Part shown: positions 31,735 to 40,002 of the stretch, one piece after another
How the letters are laid out: each line of letters opens with the position of its first letter
How positions within the stretch are numbered: the stretch's first letter is position 1
Virus record (IMG/VR): IMGVR_UViG_3300009176_000003
Coordinates: 1 to 64,000 of that record
DNA length: 64,000 nt
Source: a virus
Direction: 5' to 3' (one strand)
Position numbers and translations under genes: made by a program
The notes under the pieces: generated by a model
Told to the model about the DNA's origin: nothing
What the model saw: only the letters and a program-made list of their open reading frames with translations
Databases searched by the model: none

Positions 31735-32138
31735 CGCCGCCCGTCCATGCGTCGGTATTGCTGGCAATGCTGCCGCTGGCGATGTTCGGCACGGCGTGGG
31801 GTGTCCGCCCCGCGCCGCTGCCGCCCGCGCCGCCGCAGCAACAGGTTGTTGCCGCCACGGTAATTTCCGAGGGCGTGCGCAAGATCGACCTCGACACGCG
31901 CACGTTCGCGGCACGCTGGCTGCCGGTGTGGGGTCTCCCCACACCGGTCACCTATTTACAACAGCAACAGCAGCAACAGGAGGCAGCCGTCGAGGAGCCA
32001 GCCTTGCCAAGGGCCCGCCCGATGCCTAATGTGGTTGTCAGGGAGTCCCCACTGATTAGAAGACCGCGCGATATTTGTCAGCGGCACGGCCAGCACAAGG
32101 TGATGGTCGGCCGCTATAAATGGAGATGCCGTCGATGA
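31731..32138 (+). CDS. Putative exported or membrane-anchored small protein
   Basis: This is a 135-residue protein. Residues 7-25 (ASVLLAMLPLAMFGTAWG) look like a signal peptide or anchor. Pro- and Gln-rich linkers follow (a run of Gln near residue 76), and the C-terminus is basic with a CQRHGQHKVMVGRYKWRCRR segment. A perfect 11-base hairpin lies inside the gene (31923-31947). Function unknown. Confidence 0.55.
   Translation: MTPPVHASVLLAMLPLAMFGTAWGVRPAPLPPAPPQQQVVAATVISEGVRKIDLDTRTFAARWLPVWGLPTPVTYLQQQQQQQEAAVEEPALPRARPMPNVVVRESPLIRRPRDICQRHGQHKVMVGRYKWRCRR
31923..31947. repeat. Perfect inverted repeat inside a coding region
   Basis: CCGGTGTGGGG and CCCCACACCGG pair over 11 bases around TCT. 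It belongs to a looser group of GGGG..CCCC palindromes found in the early region. Confidence 0.6.
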
Positions 32139-32329
32139 AGGACGACCCCGAGAAGATTGCCGACATTAGCCTGCACCAGCGCGCCGCCATGCAGGATGAG
32201 ATCGAGCGGCTGCAGTTCGAGATCGAGCGGCTGCAGTTCGAGATCGAGACGCTGAATGCCAAGATCACCGGACTGCAAGACGAGATCGTGCGCTGGCGCG
32301 CACTGGTCAGATCGCGAAAGGGCCAGTGA
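32135..32329 (+). CDS. Short coiled-coil protein with a 21-base tandem repeat
   Basis: This 64-residue protein starts at MKDDPEKIADISLHQRAAM, overlapping the previous stop (ATGA). From residue 20 it is an uninterrupted coiled coil. ERLQFEI is encoded twice in a row by a 21-base tandem repeat and continues as ETLNAKITGLQDEI. It is probably an oligomerisation module. Copy number of the repeat could vary. Confidence 0.65.
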   Translation: MKDDPEKIADISLHQRAAMQDEIERLQFEIERLQFEIETLNAKITGLQDEIVRWRALVRSRKGQ

Positions 32330-32532
32330 TGCCGAGCACCCAGAAGATCAAGCGGATACTCAGGCAAGAGTACCCCGGCACTGAGATCACCCACACCGAC
32401 GGCGGGCACCTTCGACTGGTGCTGCCCAACGGTGCCAAGCTGTTCATCTCGGCGACGCCGTCGGACGAGCACTTCTTCTGGCGCAACGTGCGGGCCGACA
32501 TCAGGCGCAAGCTCAAGGAGAGCACGACATGA
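32329..32532 (+). CDS. HicA-like small protein (dsRBD-like fold)
   Basis: This is a 67-residue protein. The pattern KIKRILRQEYPGTEI, then GGHLRLVLPNGAKLFI and a final basic helix RADIRRKLKE, resembles the HicA/YcfA fold. The catalytic histidine of HicA usually sits in a GSHH segment; here GGH occupies that place. No HicB partner is adjacent. It may be an RNA-binding relative rather than a toxin. The match is by eye. Confidence 0.5.
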   Translation: MPSTQKIKRILRQEYPGTEITHTDGGHLRLVLPNGAKLFISATPSDEHFFWRNVRADIRRKLKESTT

Positions 32533-32870
32533 GCAACCACCAGCTCTACAACGAGTGGCGGGTCTATCACGAGAACAACCCGCGCATTTACCAGCTGATC
32601 TGCGCCTATGCCGAAGCTGCGATCCGGCGCGGGCACAACAAGTATGCCATCGCGACGATCTGGGAGAGAATTCGCTGGGAGATCACGGTCGACACCAACG
32701 ACATCGACTTCAAGATGCCGAACAACCACCGCGCCTACTACGCAAGACTGTGGCTCAAGGACCATCCGCAGCACCCGGGTTTTTTTCGGCTCGCTGAGCT
32801 GCGCAGCGAGCGTGGCCTGATCGACAGGTTTGGGCGCAGCATGGAGAGCGTGGTCTCCAATGAGCAGTAG
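32529..32870 (+). CDS. Conserved phage protein of unknown function
   Basis: This is a 113-residue protein: YNEWRVYHENNPRIYQLICAYAEAAIRRGHNKY, WERIRWEITV and NNHRAYYARLWLKDHPQHPGFFRL. This succession of helices with a central IRWE motif is one I associate with small phage proteins near replication genes. It overlaps the polymerase start by 11 bases. No biochemical role is known. Confidence 0.7.
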   Translation: MSNHQLYNEWRVYHENNPRIYQLICAYAEAAIRRGHNKYAIATIWERIRWEITVDTNDIDFKMPNNHRAYYARLWLKDHPQHPGFFRLAELRSERGLIDRFGRSMESVVSNEQ

Positions 32871-34803
32871 CAAACAGATTTTGTATTTCGACCTGGAAAC
32901 TTATTACGACAGTGAGTACTCGCTCAAGAATATGGCCCCGCCCAACTACATCCTCGATCCGCGCTTCGAGGTCATCGGATGTGCTGTACGTCTTGAAGGC
33001 GAGGCTGGCAGCCAGTTCATTGATGGCCCGGACCTGCCTGCGTATCTTGACCGGCTCGATCCGGCCACCACTACCACGGTCGCGTTCAACGCCCTGTTTG
33101 ATAACTGTATTCTTGCGTACCGGTATAACTTCGTTCCGGCCCGCATACTGTGCACGATGCGGATGGCTGTGGCCCTGCGCGGCCACCTGCTGCCGAATTT
33201 TTCCCTGGCCAAAGTCGGAAGTCTGCTTGGCGTGGGCGACAAGGGCACAGTGCTGCACCAGTACCAGGGCAAGCACCGCGCCGACATCGTCGGAAACTAT
33301 TTGCTGTGGGAAGCCTACAAAGCCTACGCCAACAACGACAACGACATGAACCAGCGGATTTATCACACGCTGCTGCCGGAGTTTCCCACGTCGGAGCAGC
33401 GCATCATGAACCTGGTCATGCGCTGCGCGGTGGTGCCGCGGCTTGTCGTGGACACGGCCCTGCTGCAGGGGCACATGGGCGACATCAAGGAGCTGCAGGC
33501 GCAGCTTCTCATCGACGCGGGTGCGCCCACCGAGATGGACGCGCCTGATCGCGCCGACAAGCTGGAGGAGTTCGCCAAAGAATTAAGGAGCAACCCCAAG
33601 TTCGAGCAGGTCCTGCTCAGCCGCGGCGTCGATGTCGAGTACAAGGCGAGCGCCACCGACCCGGAGCGCAAGATTCCCGCGTTTGCCAAGACCGACAGTT
33701 TCATGGGCAAGCTGCAGGAGCACGACGATGTCGAGGTGCAGGCACTGGCTGCGGCGCGACTGGGCTGCAGGTCGACCATCGAGGAGACGCGCGGCAAGAG
33801 AATTTTATCCATCGCAAGTCTGCCGTGGCCGAGTTACTGCGCCGGTAACATGCCGGTGCCGCTGCGCTACGCCGGCGCGCACACGCACAGACTGAGCGGC
33901 GACTGGAGCATCAACATGCAAAACCTGCCGTCGGGACGCGGCGGCAGGCTCTCCAAGCTGCGCAAATCCATCTGCGCTCCCGCCGGCCACAAGATCGTGG
34001 TCGCGGATAAATCGCAGATCGAGTGCCGCATCGCGGCGTACATCTGCGGGCAGCAGAGCTTGCTCGACGCGTTCGCCAGCAACCGCGACCCCTATGCGCA
34101 GATGGCGACGGCAATCTTCGGCTACGAGGTGAGCAAGCACTATCACCCGGTGCAGCGCTTCATTGGAAAAACAGCAGTCCTGGGCTGCGGCTACGGCTGC
34201 GGGCACCAGCGGTTCTTCGGCATGGTGGTGGCGAGTGCACGCAACCTTGGCATGGACATGGACGCGCTGCGCGAGATTTGGGACATCAATGCCGCCGACA
34301 AGGCGGTGAAGACCTATCGCGCCATGAACCGGCAGATCGCCAACGCATGGACCGCGCTGGACATGGTCTTGCGCACCACCTGGACCATGGGAATACCCAC
34401 GGTGTCGCGCTTTGGCCCGGTCGAGATCGGCAAGGGCTACGTGGAGGGTCCCGGCTATTTGTTCATGCGCTACGAGAACCCGCGCTTCGACACCGGCAGC
34501 AACACGTTCTTGTACGACTACGCCGGCAAGACCCACGTCATGTACGGCGCGAAATTCCTGGAGAACATCGTGCAGTTCCTGGCGCGGACCAACGTGATGC
34601 ACGACGCGCTGCGTATCGCAGATCGCGGGTTTCCGTTTGTTCTGCAGGCGCATGATGAATTAGCGTGGGTGGTGCCTGACGATCAGGTGAGACTCTGCAT
34701 GGCGGTGGCGCTGCGCGAGATGCGCAGACCCCCCTCGTGGGCGGCGAACATCCCGCTGGCTGCCGAAGCCAGCTACGGGCAATCATACGGAGACGCAAAA
34801 TGA
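32860..34803 (+). CDS. Family A DNA polymerase with 3'-5' exonuclease domain
   Basis: This 647-residue protein starts at MSSSKQILYFDLETYYD. Exonuclease motifs are DLETYYD (Exo I), FNALFDNCI (Exo II) and ANNDNDMNQRIY (Exo III). Polymerase motif A is VADKSQIECRIAA, motif B RFIGKTAVLGCGYGCG and motif C LQAHDELAW. In motif A, Lys replaces the usual Tyr or Phe after Asp, and Cys replaces Leu or Arg after Glu, so fidelity or nucleotide choice could differ. There is no 5'-3' exonuclease domain. It copies the phage genome together with the primase-helicase and SF2 helicase encoded downstream. Confidence 0.92.
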   Translation: MSSSKQILYFDLETYYDSEYSLKNMAPPNYILDPRFEVIGCAVRLEGEAGSQFIDGPDLPAYLDRLDPATTTTVAFNALFDNCILAYRYNFVPARILCTMRMAVALRGHLLPNFSLAKVGSLLGVGDKGTVLHQYQGKHRADIVGNYLLWEAYKAYANNDNDMNQRIYHTLLPEFPTSEQRIMNLVMRCAVVPRLVVDTALLQGHMGDIKELQAQLLIDAGAPTEMDAPDRADKLEEFAKELRSNPKFEQVLLSRGVDVEYKASATDPERKIPAFAKTDSFMGKLQEHDDVEVQALAAARLGCRSTIEETRGKRILSIASLPWPSYCAGNMPVPLRYAGAHTHRLSGDWSINMQNLPSGRGGRLSKLRKSICAPAGHKIVVADKSQIECRIAAYICGQQSLLDAFASNRDPYAQMATAIFGYEVSKHYHPVQRFIGKTAVLGCGYGCGHQRFFGMVVASARNLGMDMDALREIWDINAADKAVKTYRAMNRQIANAWTALDMVLRTTWTMGIPTVSRFGPVEIGKGYVEGPGYLFMRYENPRFDTGSNTFLYDYAGKTHVMYGAKFLENIVQFLARTNVMHDALRIADRGFPFVLQAHDELAWVVPDDQVRLCMAVALREMRRPPSWAANIPLAAEASYGQSYGDAK

Positions 34804-34979
34804 AAGAGCCAGAAAACTTGCTGGAGCAAATCTGCATGCAGAACAGCATTCGAGGCAATGGCTCGACCCGCAAGTATCGGAAGAAACCCATATTCAGTGC
34901 CACCACCAAGCTAACTAAAATTCTGGTGCATGCTGGCAAGTCAAAAAAGAAAATAACTCTCGCAGGAGGCACGAAATGA
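34800..34979 (+). CDS. Small basic protein after the polymerase gene
   Basis: This 59-residue protein, MKEPENLLEQICMQNSIRG onwards, has a Lys/Arg-rich C-terminus (RKYRKKP, KSKKKITLAGG). It overlaps the polymerase stop and the next start (ATGA at both ends). It probably binds nucleic acid. No family is known. Confidence 0.6.
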   Translation: MKEPENLLEQICMQNSIRGNGSTRKYRKKPIFSATTKLTKILVHAGKSKKKITLAGGTK

Positions 34980-35311
34980 AAATCTACCTTGCCGGTCCCA
35001 TGACGGGACATCCGAATCTGAATTACCCAGCTTTCCTGGAAGCCGCCATGTACCTGCGCGAACAGGGGCACGAGGTGTTCTCGCCGGCCGAGGCTGATGT
35101 CGAGCGGCACGGGCCGGAGATCATGCACCCGTTCGGGGATGCCGACGCGCATCCGGATTTCTCGCTGCGCGAGGCGCTCAAGATCGACCTCACCTGGATT
35201 TGCGAGCACGCCGAGGGCATCGCGCTGCTGCCCGGGTGGGAGCGCTCCAAGGGCGCACGAACCGAGAAGGCGCTGGCCGACGCGCTGGATTTAGCGGTGA
35301 TTCACCTGTGA
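34976..35311 (+). CDS. DUF4406 protein (deoxyribosyltransferase-like fold)
   Basis: This is a 111-residue protein. MKIYLAGPMTGHPNLNYPAF, LREQGHEVFSPAEAD and EGIALLPGWERSKGARTEKALA are the hallmarks of DUF4406, related to nucleoside 2-deoxyribosyltransferases. The SKGARTE segment contains the conserved Glu near the C-terminus. It might hydrolyse or exchange bases of modified nucleotides during replication. The substrate is unknown. It is coupled to the next gene by a GTGA overlap. Confidence 0.85.
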   Translation: MKIYLAGPMTGHPNLNYPAFLEAAMYLREQGHEVFSPAEADVERHGPEIMHPFGDADAHPDFSLREALKIDLTWICEHAEGIALLPGWERSKGARTEKALADALDLAVIHL

Positions 35312-35727
35312 CCGACATCGTGCAGCGGCTTCGTGCCTACAGCAATCTCACGATGGACGGCATCCCGCTTTACGACGAGGCCGCCAACGAGATCGAGAAG
35401 TTGCGAGCACTCAAGACACCGGCATCGCGCCATCTGTTGAACATAACGAAGGCGTGCCTTGACGATGCAGAGGCCGAAGTCACGCGGCTACAATCCTCGC
35501 TGGACGCGGCCACAAAATACTGGCCGAAGGATGCCAACGAGATCAAGCAATTGCGCGGGCTGCTCAAGGGCTGTGCCGACGGGTTGGCCGATCAGATCGA
35601 GGGCCACTACGCCCAGACCAAGGACCACCCGGCGATGAAGCGCCGGTATGACCGTGACATGCAGCCAGTGCTGGCCGCGCGCGAGGCGCTAGCCGGCCGT
35701 AAAGGAGACACCGATGAGCTACCCTGA
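35308..35727 (+). CDS. Coiled-coil phage protein, GTG start
   Basis: This is a 139-residue protein, MTDIVQRLRAYSNLTMDGIP onwards, with the DEAANEIEKLRAL heptad pattern common in small phage proteins. The C-terminal half is helical and charged (LKGCADGLADQIEGHYAQTK). The GTG overlaps the DUF4406 stop; longer upstream reading is shadow. Function unknown. Confidence 0.65.
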   Translation: MTDIVQRLRAYSNLTMDGIPLYDEAANEIEKLRALKTPASRHLLNITKACLDDAEAEVTRLQSSLDAATKYWPKDANEIKQLRGLLKGCADGLADQIEGHYAQTKDHPAMKRRYDRDMQPVLAAREALAGRKGDTDELP

Positions 35728-35998
35728 GTTTCCCGCGTTTCTCAAGCGCAACCCCGACAACACGTTCGTCGACAAGAAGCCGTGGGGCAAGCTCACGCCG
35801 CTGAAAACAGCCGTGCTCGTGCCGCCCGAGGATATCGCGGGCTGGAGCGATGCGCGCCTCGCCGCCGAAATGGATACCGCGACGGTAACCGAGCGCCAGC
35901 CGATGATCCGCGAGCGCAGACGGCGCGATGACAAAGAACGCGCGCGTGTGAGGATAGCCGAGATGAAGGCAAGACTGGCCGAGCGTGGTATAGAGTGA
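35714..35998 (+). CDS. Small basic hypothetical protein
   Basis: This is a 94-residue protein, MSYPEFPAFLKRNPDNTFVD onwards. Residues 60-94 are a long charged helix (RERRRRDDKERARVRIAEMK). It overlaps the previous stop by 14 bases. A palindrome copy (35874-35888) encodes DTATVT within it. No family is recognised. Confidence 0.6.
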   Translation: MSYPEFPAFLKRNPDNTFVDKKPWGKLTPLKTAVLVPPEDIAGWSDARLAAEMDTATVTERQPMIRERRRRDDKERARVRIAEMKARLAERGIE

Positions 35999-36033
35999 CC
36001 ACACTGGTCACACACAGAGAAGAAGGGGGCCGC

Positions 36034-36765
36034 ATGGCCAAGGCATTTGCATGGTCGTATTCTAGGTACAAAGCGTATGACACCTGTCCCAAACGCTACT
36101 ACGAGTGCGACGTCGCCAAGAACTACACCGACTCCAGCGAGCAGCTGGTCTGGGGCAGCGAGGTGCACGAGGCGCTGCAGGACGCCACCACCGGCAAGCG
36201 GCCTTTGCCGGAGAGCATGCAGGACTACCAGCACTGGGTGGACGAGATTACCGCCGGCAAGTTCACGCGCGAGGCCGAGATGCCGCCGTGGACGAGACAC
36301 TTGGCGGGACCGAACTGCACCGTGGTGGTGGAGCAGCAGTACGCCATTACCAAGGACTTCCGCCCGACCGAGTGGTTCGCACCCAACGTCTGGTTCCGCG
36401 GCATCTGCGACGTGGCACGGTTCGACCCGACCACGACGGTAGGCTTGGCGCGTGACTACAAGACAGGTCAGGTCAAGCACGACTCAAGGCAGCTGATGCT
36501 GATGGCGCAGTGCATGTTCGTGCACCACCCGACCCTGAAAAGGTTACGCACCGAGTTCATCTGGCTCAAGGACGACTGCATCACCGCCGAGACGTTCGAC
36601 AAGAGCACCATCGCGCGGGAGTGGCCGCCGTTGCTGCCGCTGGTCCGGCAAATGGAGGAGGCATCGAAGACAATGGACTACCCACCCAAGCCGTGCGGGT
36701 TGTGTGCGCGGTACTGCCCGGTAATTTCGTGCGCCTTCCACGGGAAGCGCTACAGAGCCGCGTAA
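36034..36765 (+). CDS. PD-(D/E)XK exonuclease, Cas4/RecB-like
   Basis: This 243-residue protein starts at MAKAFAWSYSRYKAYDTCPKR after AAGGGGG; a GTG 39 bases upstream is an alternative. The nuclease core shows FRGICDVARF, then ARDYKTGQVK with the D..K motif, and QLMLMAQCMF. Cys16 in YDTCPKR and the C-terminal CGLCARYCPVISC cluster could bind an iron-sulphur centre as in Cas4 and AddB. It probably resects DNA ends in phage recombination. Chemistry and cluster are inferred from motifs. Confidence 0.83.
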   Translation: MAKAFAWSYSRYKAYDTCPKRYYECDVAKNYTDSSEQLVWGSEVHEALQDATTGKRPLPESMQDYQHWVDEITAGKFTREAEMPPWTRHLAGPNCTVVVEQQYAITKDFRPTEWFAPNVWFRGICDVARFDPTTTVGLARDYKTGQVKHDSRQLMLMAQCMFVHHPTLKRLRTEFIWLKDDCITAETFDKSTIAREWPPLLPLVRQMEEASKTMDYPPKPCGLCARYCPVISCAFHGKRYRAA

Positions 36766-36782
36766 TAAAGGAGTACAATATA

Positions 36783-37034
36783 ATGAGCATCGAACGACAC
36801 ATCTCGAAATCGCTGGCTGTTGTCAGAAAACAACCCAGCATCAAGCGTGCGATCACCTACATATCGCCGAATGTGACCGTGAAGGTAACGCGACAAAAAC
36901 GCTACCGCGCCAACGCCAAGCAGCGTACATATCTGGTCAGCGAAGGAAGCCCGAATTTCCTCGAACGCCGCGCACTAAAGGCGGGCAAGATTAAGAAATA
37001 CCCGCTGCACGTTTATGAGGAATTTACCGCTTGA
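36783..37034 (+). CDS. Small basic protein
   Basis: This is an 83-residue protein, MSIERHISKSLAVVRKQPSIK onwards, with a good AAAGGAG site. It is very basic (TRQKRYRANAKQRTYLV, ERRALKAGKIKKYPLHV), which suggests DNA or RNA binding. It follows the exonuclease gene by 17 bases. No family is known. Confidence 0.65.
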   Translation: MSIERHISKSLAVVRKQPSIKRAITYISPNVTVKVTRQKRYRANAKQRTYLVSEGSPNFLERRALKAGKIKKYPLHVYEEFTA

Positions 37035-37137
37035 CAGACTGATTTGTGGGGAGTACCCACAAAAGGCGGCGGCCGATGCCCTCCGCTTCCCCTGCGGTCG
37101 CCGTGTTGAGTGCCGCATCGAAGTAAGCGTTGCGTAA
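37015..37137 (+). CDS. Possible 40-residue protein
   Basis: This is a short frame, MRNLPLDRLICGEYPQKAAAD, ending SVA. It overlaps the previous gene by 20 bases and has no visible ribosome site, but the composition (Cys, aromatic, alternating charge) looks coded. It contains the TTGTGGGGAGTACCCACAA palindrome (37044-37062). It could equally be leader sequence for the next gene. Confidence 0.3.
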   Translation: MRNLPLDRLICGEYPQKAAADALRFPCGRRVECRIEVSVA

Positions 37138-37215
37138 TCAAGTAACCAGCGTGCTCGATATTCATATCGGGCACGCTTGGCGCGTCTGGACCACGCTGCA
37201 GAACAGGATGATCCA

Positions 37216-37464
37216 ATGTCGGACGACAACCTCAAGCGCAACCCCTATCCCGAGTTCGATATCGTCACCGGCAAGACCGTGTGGCGCTGGCGCGACGAGC
37301 TGGGACGGCCGCACTACAAGCTTTATTCCGATCAGATGGCCGCGCTGCACGACCTGCTCAAGTACATAAAATATCTGAACGAGGGTGCCACCATCTGGCA
37401 GCAGCTGTGGTGGCCGATCCGCCACGGGCTGTGGCCGCACCTGCAGAGGCTGTGGCGCGCATGA
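37216..37464 (+). CDS. Small hypothetical protein
   Basis: This is an 82-residue protein, MSDDNLKRNPYPEFDIVTGK onwards. It is rich in aromatic residues (VWRWRDELGRPHYKLY) with an amphipathic C-terminal helix (IWQQLWWPIRHGLWPHLQRLW) that may contact membrane or protein. An AGGA site precedes it. It overlaps the VRR-nuclease start by ATGA. Confidence 0.6.
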   Translation: MSDDNLKRNPYPEFDIVTGKTVWRWRDELGRPHYKLYSDQMAALHDLLKYIKYLNEGATIWQQLWWPIRHGLWPHLQRLWRA

Positions 37465-37799
37465 CCACGCCCGAGGGCCTTGTGAAGATCAAGGTGAAGA
37501 AGGCGCTCGACGCGCTGGGCGTCTACTACTTCATGCCGGTGCCGATGGGGCTGAGTGCGACGACGCTGGATTACCTGTGCTGCTATCACGGGATGTTCTT
37601 CGGCATCGAGACCAAGGTGCCGAAGAAAAAACTCACGCCCCGGCAGCACGTGGTGGCCAGCGCCATCGTCAAGGCCGGCGGGTTTGTGCTGGTGATCCGC
37701 GATGCCGACGACGTCTGGCATATGGATCGGCTGCTGAAAAACCGCATGGAAGTGTCTGCGATCTACGACACGCTGGAAGGACGGCAATGGCCACTGTGA
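37461..37799 (+). CDS. VRR-NUC domain nuclease
   Basis: This is a 112-residue protein. The core TTLDYLCCYHGMFFGIETKVPKKKLTPRQ contains the D...(I/V)ExK signature (Asp then GIETK), and FVLVIRDADDV follows. VRR-NUC enzymes are small PD-(D/E)XK endonucleases that resolve or nick branched DNA, usually beside a helicase, as here. Its stop overlaps the helicase start by 13 bases. Length is normal for phage members. Confidence 0.82.
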   Translation: MTTPEGLVKIKVKKALDALGVYYFMPVPMGLSATTLDYLCCYHGMFFGIETKVPKKKLTPRQHVVASAIVKAGGFVLVIRDADDVWHMDRLLKNRMEVSAIYDTLEGRQWPL

Positions 37800-39331
37800 C
37801 CGTCTCGCGCAAGCACAAGGTTCTTCTCGTTCCCTCAACACCTGGAGTCGACGCAATGTTCAACGGCGTGCCGGTTACCGCCAGCGGTAACAAGATCATC
37901 CCGCACGGGATGCGCGAGACGCTGATGCTGCGGCACCTCGGGTACACTGTCCCCAGCCCGCTCGACACGCACTACGACTGGTGCGGCGGCAAGCCATTCG
38001 CGGTGCAGCGCGCCACCTGCCGCATGCTGACCGAGAACCCGCGCGCCTATTGCCTGAACCACATGGGCACCGGCAAGACCAAGGCGGCGCTGTGGTCGTG
38101 GGACATGCTCAACAAGCAGAAACTGGCGAAGAAGCTGCTCGTGGTCGCGCCGTTGAGCACGCTCAATTTCGTCTGGGCCAGGGAGATCTTCGACACGCTG
38201 CCGGGCCGCAAGGTGACGGTCTTGTACGGCAGCAGGCAGCAGCGGCTGGAGCGGCTGAAGGAGCCTGCTGATATCTACGTGATAAATCACGACGGGCTGA
38301 AGGTCATCGAGAACGAGCTGCACGCCCGCACCGACATCGACACCCTGGTGCTGGACGAGCTGGCGGTTTACCGCAACAACTCTGATCGCAGCAAGCGCAT
38401 GCGCAAGTTCGCGCAGCGGTTCCATATCGTGTGGGGACTGACCGGCGCGCCAATGCCCAACGAGCCCACCGACGTGTGGGCGCAGTGCCAGATCATCACC
38501 CCCAACCGGGTGCCGCGATTCAAATCTCACGCCCGCGACATGCTGATGCTGAATATCGGGCCGTACCTGTGGATACCGAAGAACAACGCCATCGAGACTG
38601 CCTTCTCCTGGATGCAGCCGAGCTGCCGCTACCAGCTCGAAGACGTGACCGAGCTGCCGCCGGTTATCTCGCGCACCGTCAACGTGGCGATGAGCGACGA
38701 GCAGCAGAGTACCTACAAGAAGGTCGCTACCGTGATGGCAACAATGGTGAAGAACAAGCAGATCACGGCTTTGAACGCCGGCGCGGCGATGAGCAAGCTT
38801 TTACAAATCGCCGGTGGGTGGGTCTACACCCAGCGCCCCGAGTTCGTGCGTGTCGACCCCACGCCCCGTGTCGTGGCGATGGCCGACATGATCAAGTCTT
38901 GCGACGAGAAAGTGCTGGTCGCGATACCCTTTCGCCACATGATAGAGGGGATATCCAAGATCCTATCGATGAAGGGCGTCGACATCGAGCACTGCTGCGT
39001 GCACGGGGACACTCCACACCGCGAGCAGTTCTTCAACCTGTTCCAGAACACCGACAAGTACAAGGTCATGCTGGTGCACCCGCAGTGCGTGTCACACGGG
39101 CTGACGCTGACCGCCGCCTCGATGGTGATCTGGTATCTGCCGGTGACCTCTTTGGAAACCTACGACCAGCTCAATGCGCGGGTCACGCGCATCGGCCAGA
39201 AGCACAAGCAGCAAATCCTGCACCTGCAGTCCTCGCCCGTGGAGAAGAAGCTCTACCGGATGCTGCAGGAGCACCAGAAGATGCAGAACATGTTCCTTGA
39301 GCTGGTCGAGGGTGCCACCGATGACGCGTAA
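37787..39331 (+). CDS. SNF2-like SF2 DNA helicase
   Basis: This is a 514-residue protein. Motif I is NHMGTGKTK (91-99), motif Ia VVAPLSTLNFVW, motif II LVLDELAVY, motif III WGLTGAPMPN, and the C-terminal motifs V and VI are SHGLTLTAASMVIW and DQLNARVTRIGQKHKQ. This set is characteristic of phage SNF2-family helicases. With the VRR nuclease and polymerase it should unwind or remodel replication intermediates. The GGAAGGACGGCA leader supports the ATG at 37787. A wide-spaced palindrome copy (GTTACCGC/GCGGTAAC) lies at 37874-37891. Confidence 0.88.
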   Translation: MATVTVSRKHKVLLVPSTPGVDAMFNGVPVTASGNKIIPHGMRETLMLRHLGYTVPSPLDTHYDWCGGKPFAVQRATCRMLTENPRAYCLNHMGTGKTKAALWSWDMLNKQKLAKKLLVVAPLSTLNFVWAREIFDTLPGRKVTVLYGSRQQRLERLKEPADIYVINHDGLKVIENELHARTDIDTLVLDELAVYRNNSDRSKRMRKFAQRFHIVWGLTGAPMPNEPTDVWAQCQIITPNRVPRFKSHARDMLMLNIGPYLWIPKNNAIETAFSWMQPSCRYQLEDVTELPPVISRTVNVAMSDEQQSTYKKVATVMATMVKNKQITALNAGAAMSKLLQIAGGWVYTQRPEFVRVDPTPRVVAMADMIKSCDEKVLVAIPFRHMIEGISKILSMKGVDIEHCCVHGDTPHREQFFNLFQNTDKYKVMLVHPQCVSHGLTLTAASMVIWYLPVTSLETYDQLNARVTRIGQKHKQQILHLQSSPVEKKLYRMLQEHQKMQNMFLELVEGATDDA

Positions 39332-39539
39332 ATACGCCGAGGGCGAGGAGCGCCGCCGCCTGCTGCAGGAGATGGGCTACGACCCCGACGACCCGACCTT
39401 CAGCGTCGAGCTGTTCGACACCGAGTACACTCCCGTTACCGAAATGGAAACAAAGCGCGACCCAGAAGTAAATGAACTCACGACCGCGCTGCAGGAAGCC
39501 ATAACGGCCATGCAGCGCGTACTTAAACTACTCACATAA
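39321..39539 (+). CDS. Small acidic hypothetical protein
   Basis: This is a 72-residue protein, MTRKYAEGEERRRLLQEMGY onwards. Its C-terminal helix (ELTTALQEAITAMQRVLKLL) looks like an oligomerisation segment. It overlaps the helicase stop by 11 bases. No family is recognised. Confidence 0.6.
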   Translation: MTRKYAEGEERRRLLQEMGYDPDDPTFSVELFDTEYTPVTEMETKRDPEVNELTTALQEAITAMQRVLKLLT

Positions 39540-39559
39540 AAACAGGAGCACACTGCGAA

Positions 39560-39961
39560 ATGAGCGAAGACATCGAAAACCGCGTAAAACAATATGTCGC
39601 AGTCCGCGACATAATCCGTGACCTGGAGCTAAAACACGAGGAGGAATTAAAGAAGCCACGAGAGATGCTGGAGAAACTCGCCGGCATCATCCACAAGTTC
39701 CTAGACCAGCATAAGCTGGAAAACTTGAAGACCTCTGCCGGCACGTGTTACATCTCGACTCGCTGGACTGCGTCGGTGCAGGACCCCGACGCATTCATCA
39801 ATTACGTCATCGAAAACAAAGAGTTCGATCTGCTGGAACGCCGGGCGTCTGCCACGGCGGTAAAGGCATACGTGCAGGACCACAACCACCTGCCGAGCGG
39901 CGTCAGCCTCAATGCGCTGGCGTCCGTGGGTGTCCGGCGACCCGCAGGCACAAAGTCTTAA
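39560..39961 (+). CDS. Gam/Gp157-like phage protein
   Basis: This is a 133-residue protein. An N-terminal coiled coil (RVKQYVAVRDIIRDLELKHEEELKK) is followed by the conserved block SAGTCYISTRWTASVQDPDAF and a final SATAVKAYVQDHNHLPSGV. This layout is common in phages next to ssDNA-binding genes and resembles Gp157 and host-nuclease-inhibitor proteins that coat DNA ends. A role in protecting or recombining DNA is likely but not shown. The AGGAGC site before ATG is good. Confidence 0.7.
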   Translation: MSEDIENRVKQYVAVRDIIRDLELKHEEELKKPREMLEKLAGIIHKFLDQHKLENLKTSAGTCYISTRWTASVQDPDAFINYVIENKEFDLLERRASATAVKAYVQDHNHLPSGVSLNALASVGVRRPAGTKS

Positions 39962-40002
39962 CCAAGAAGTCCCACACTGCGTCCCATTCAAAGGAGTAAA
40001 AA

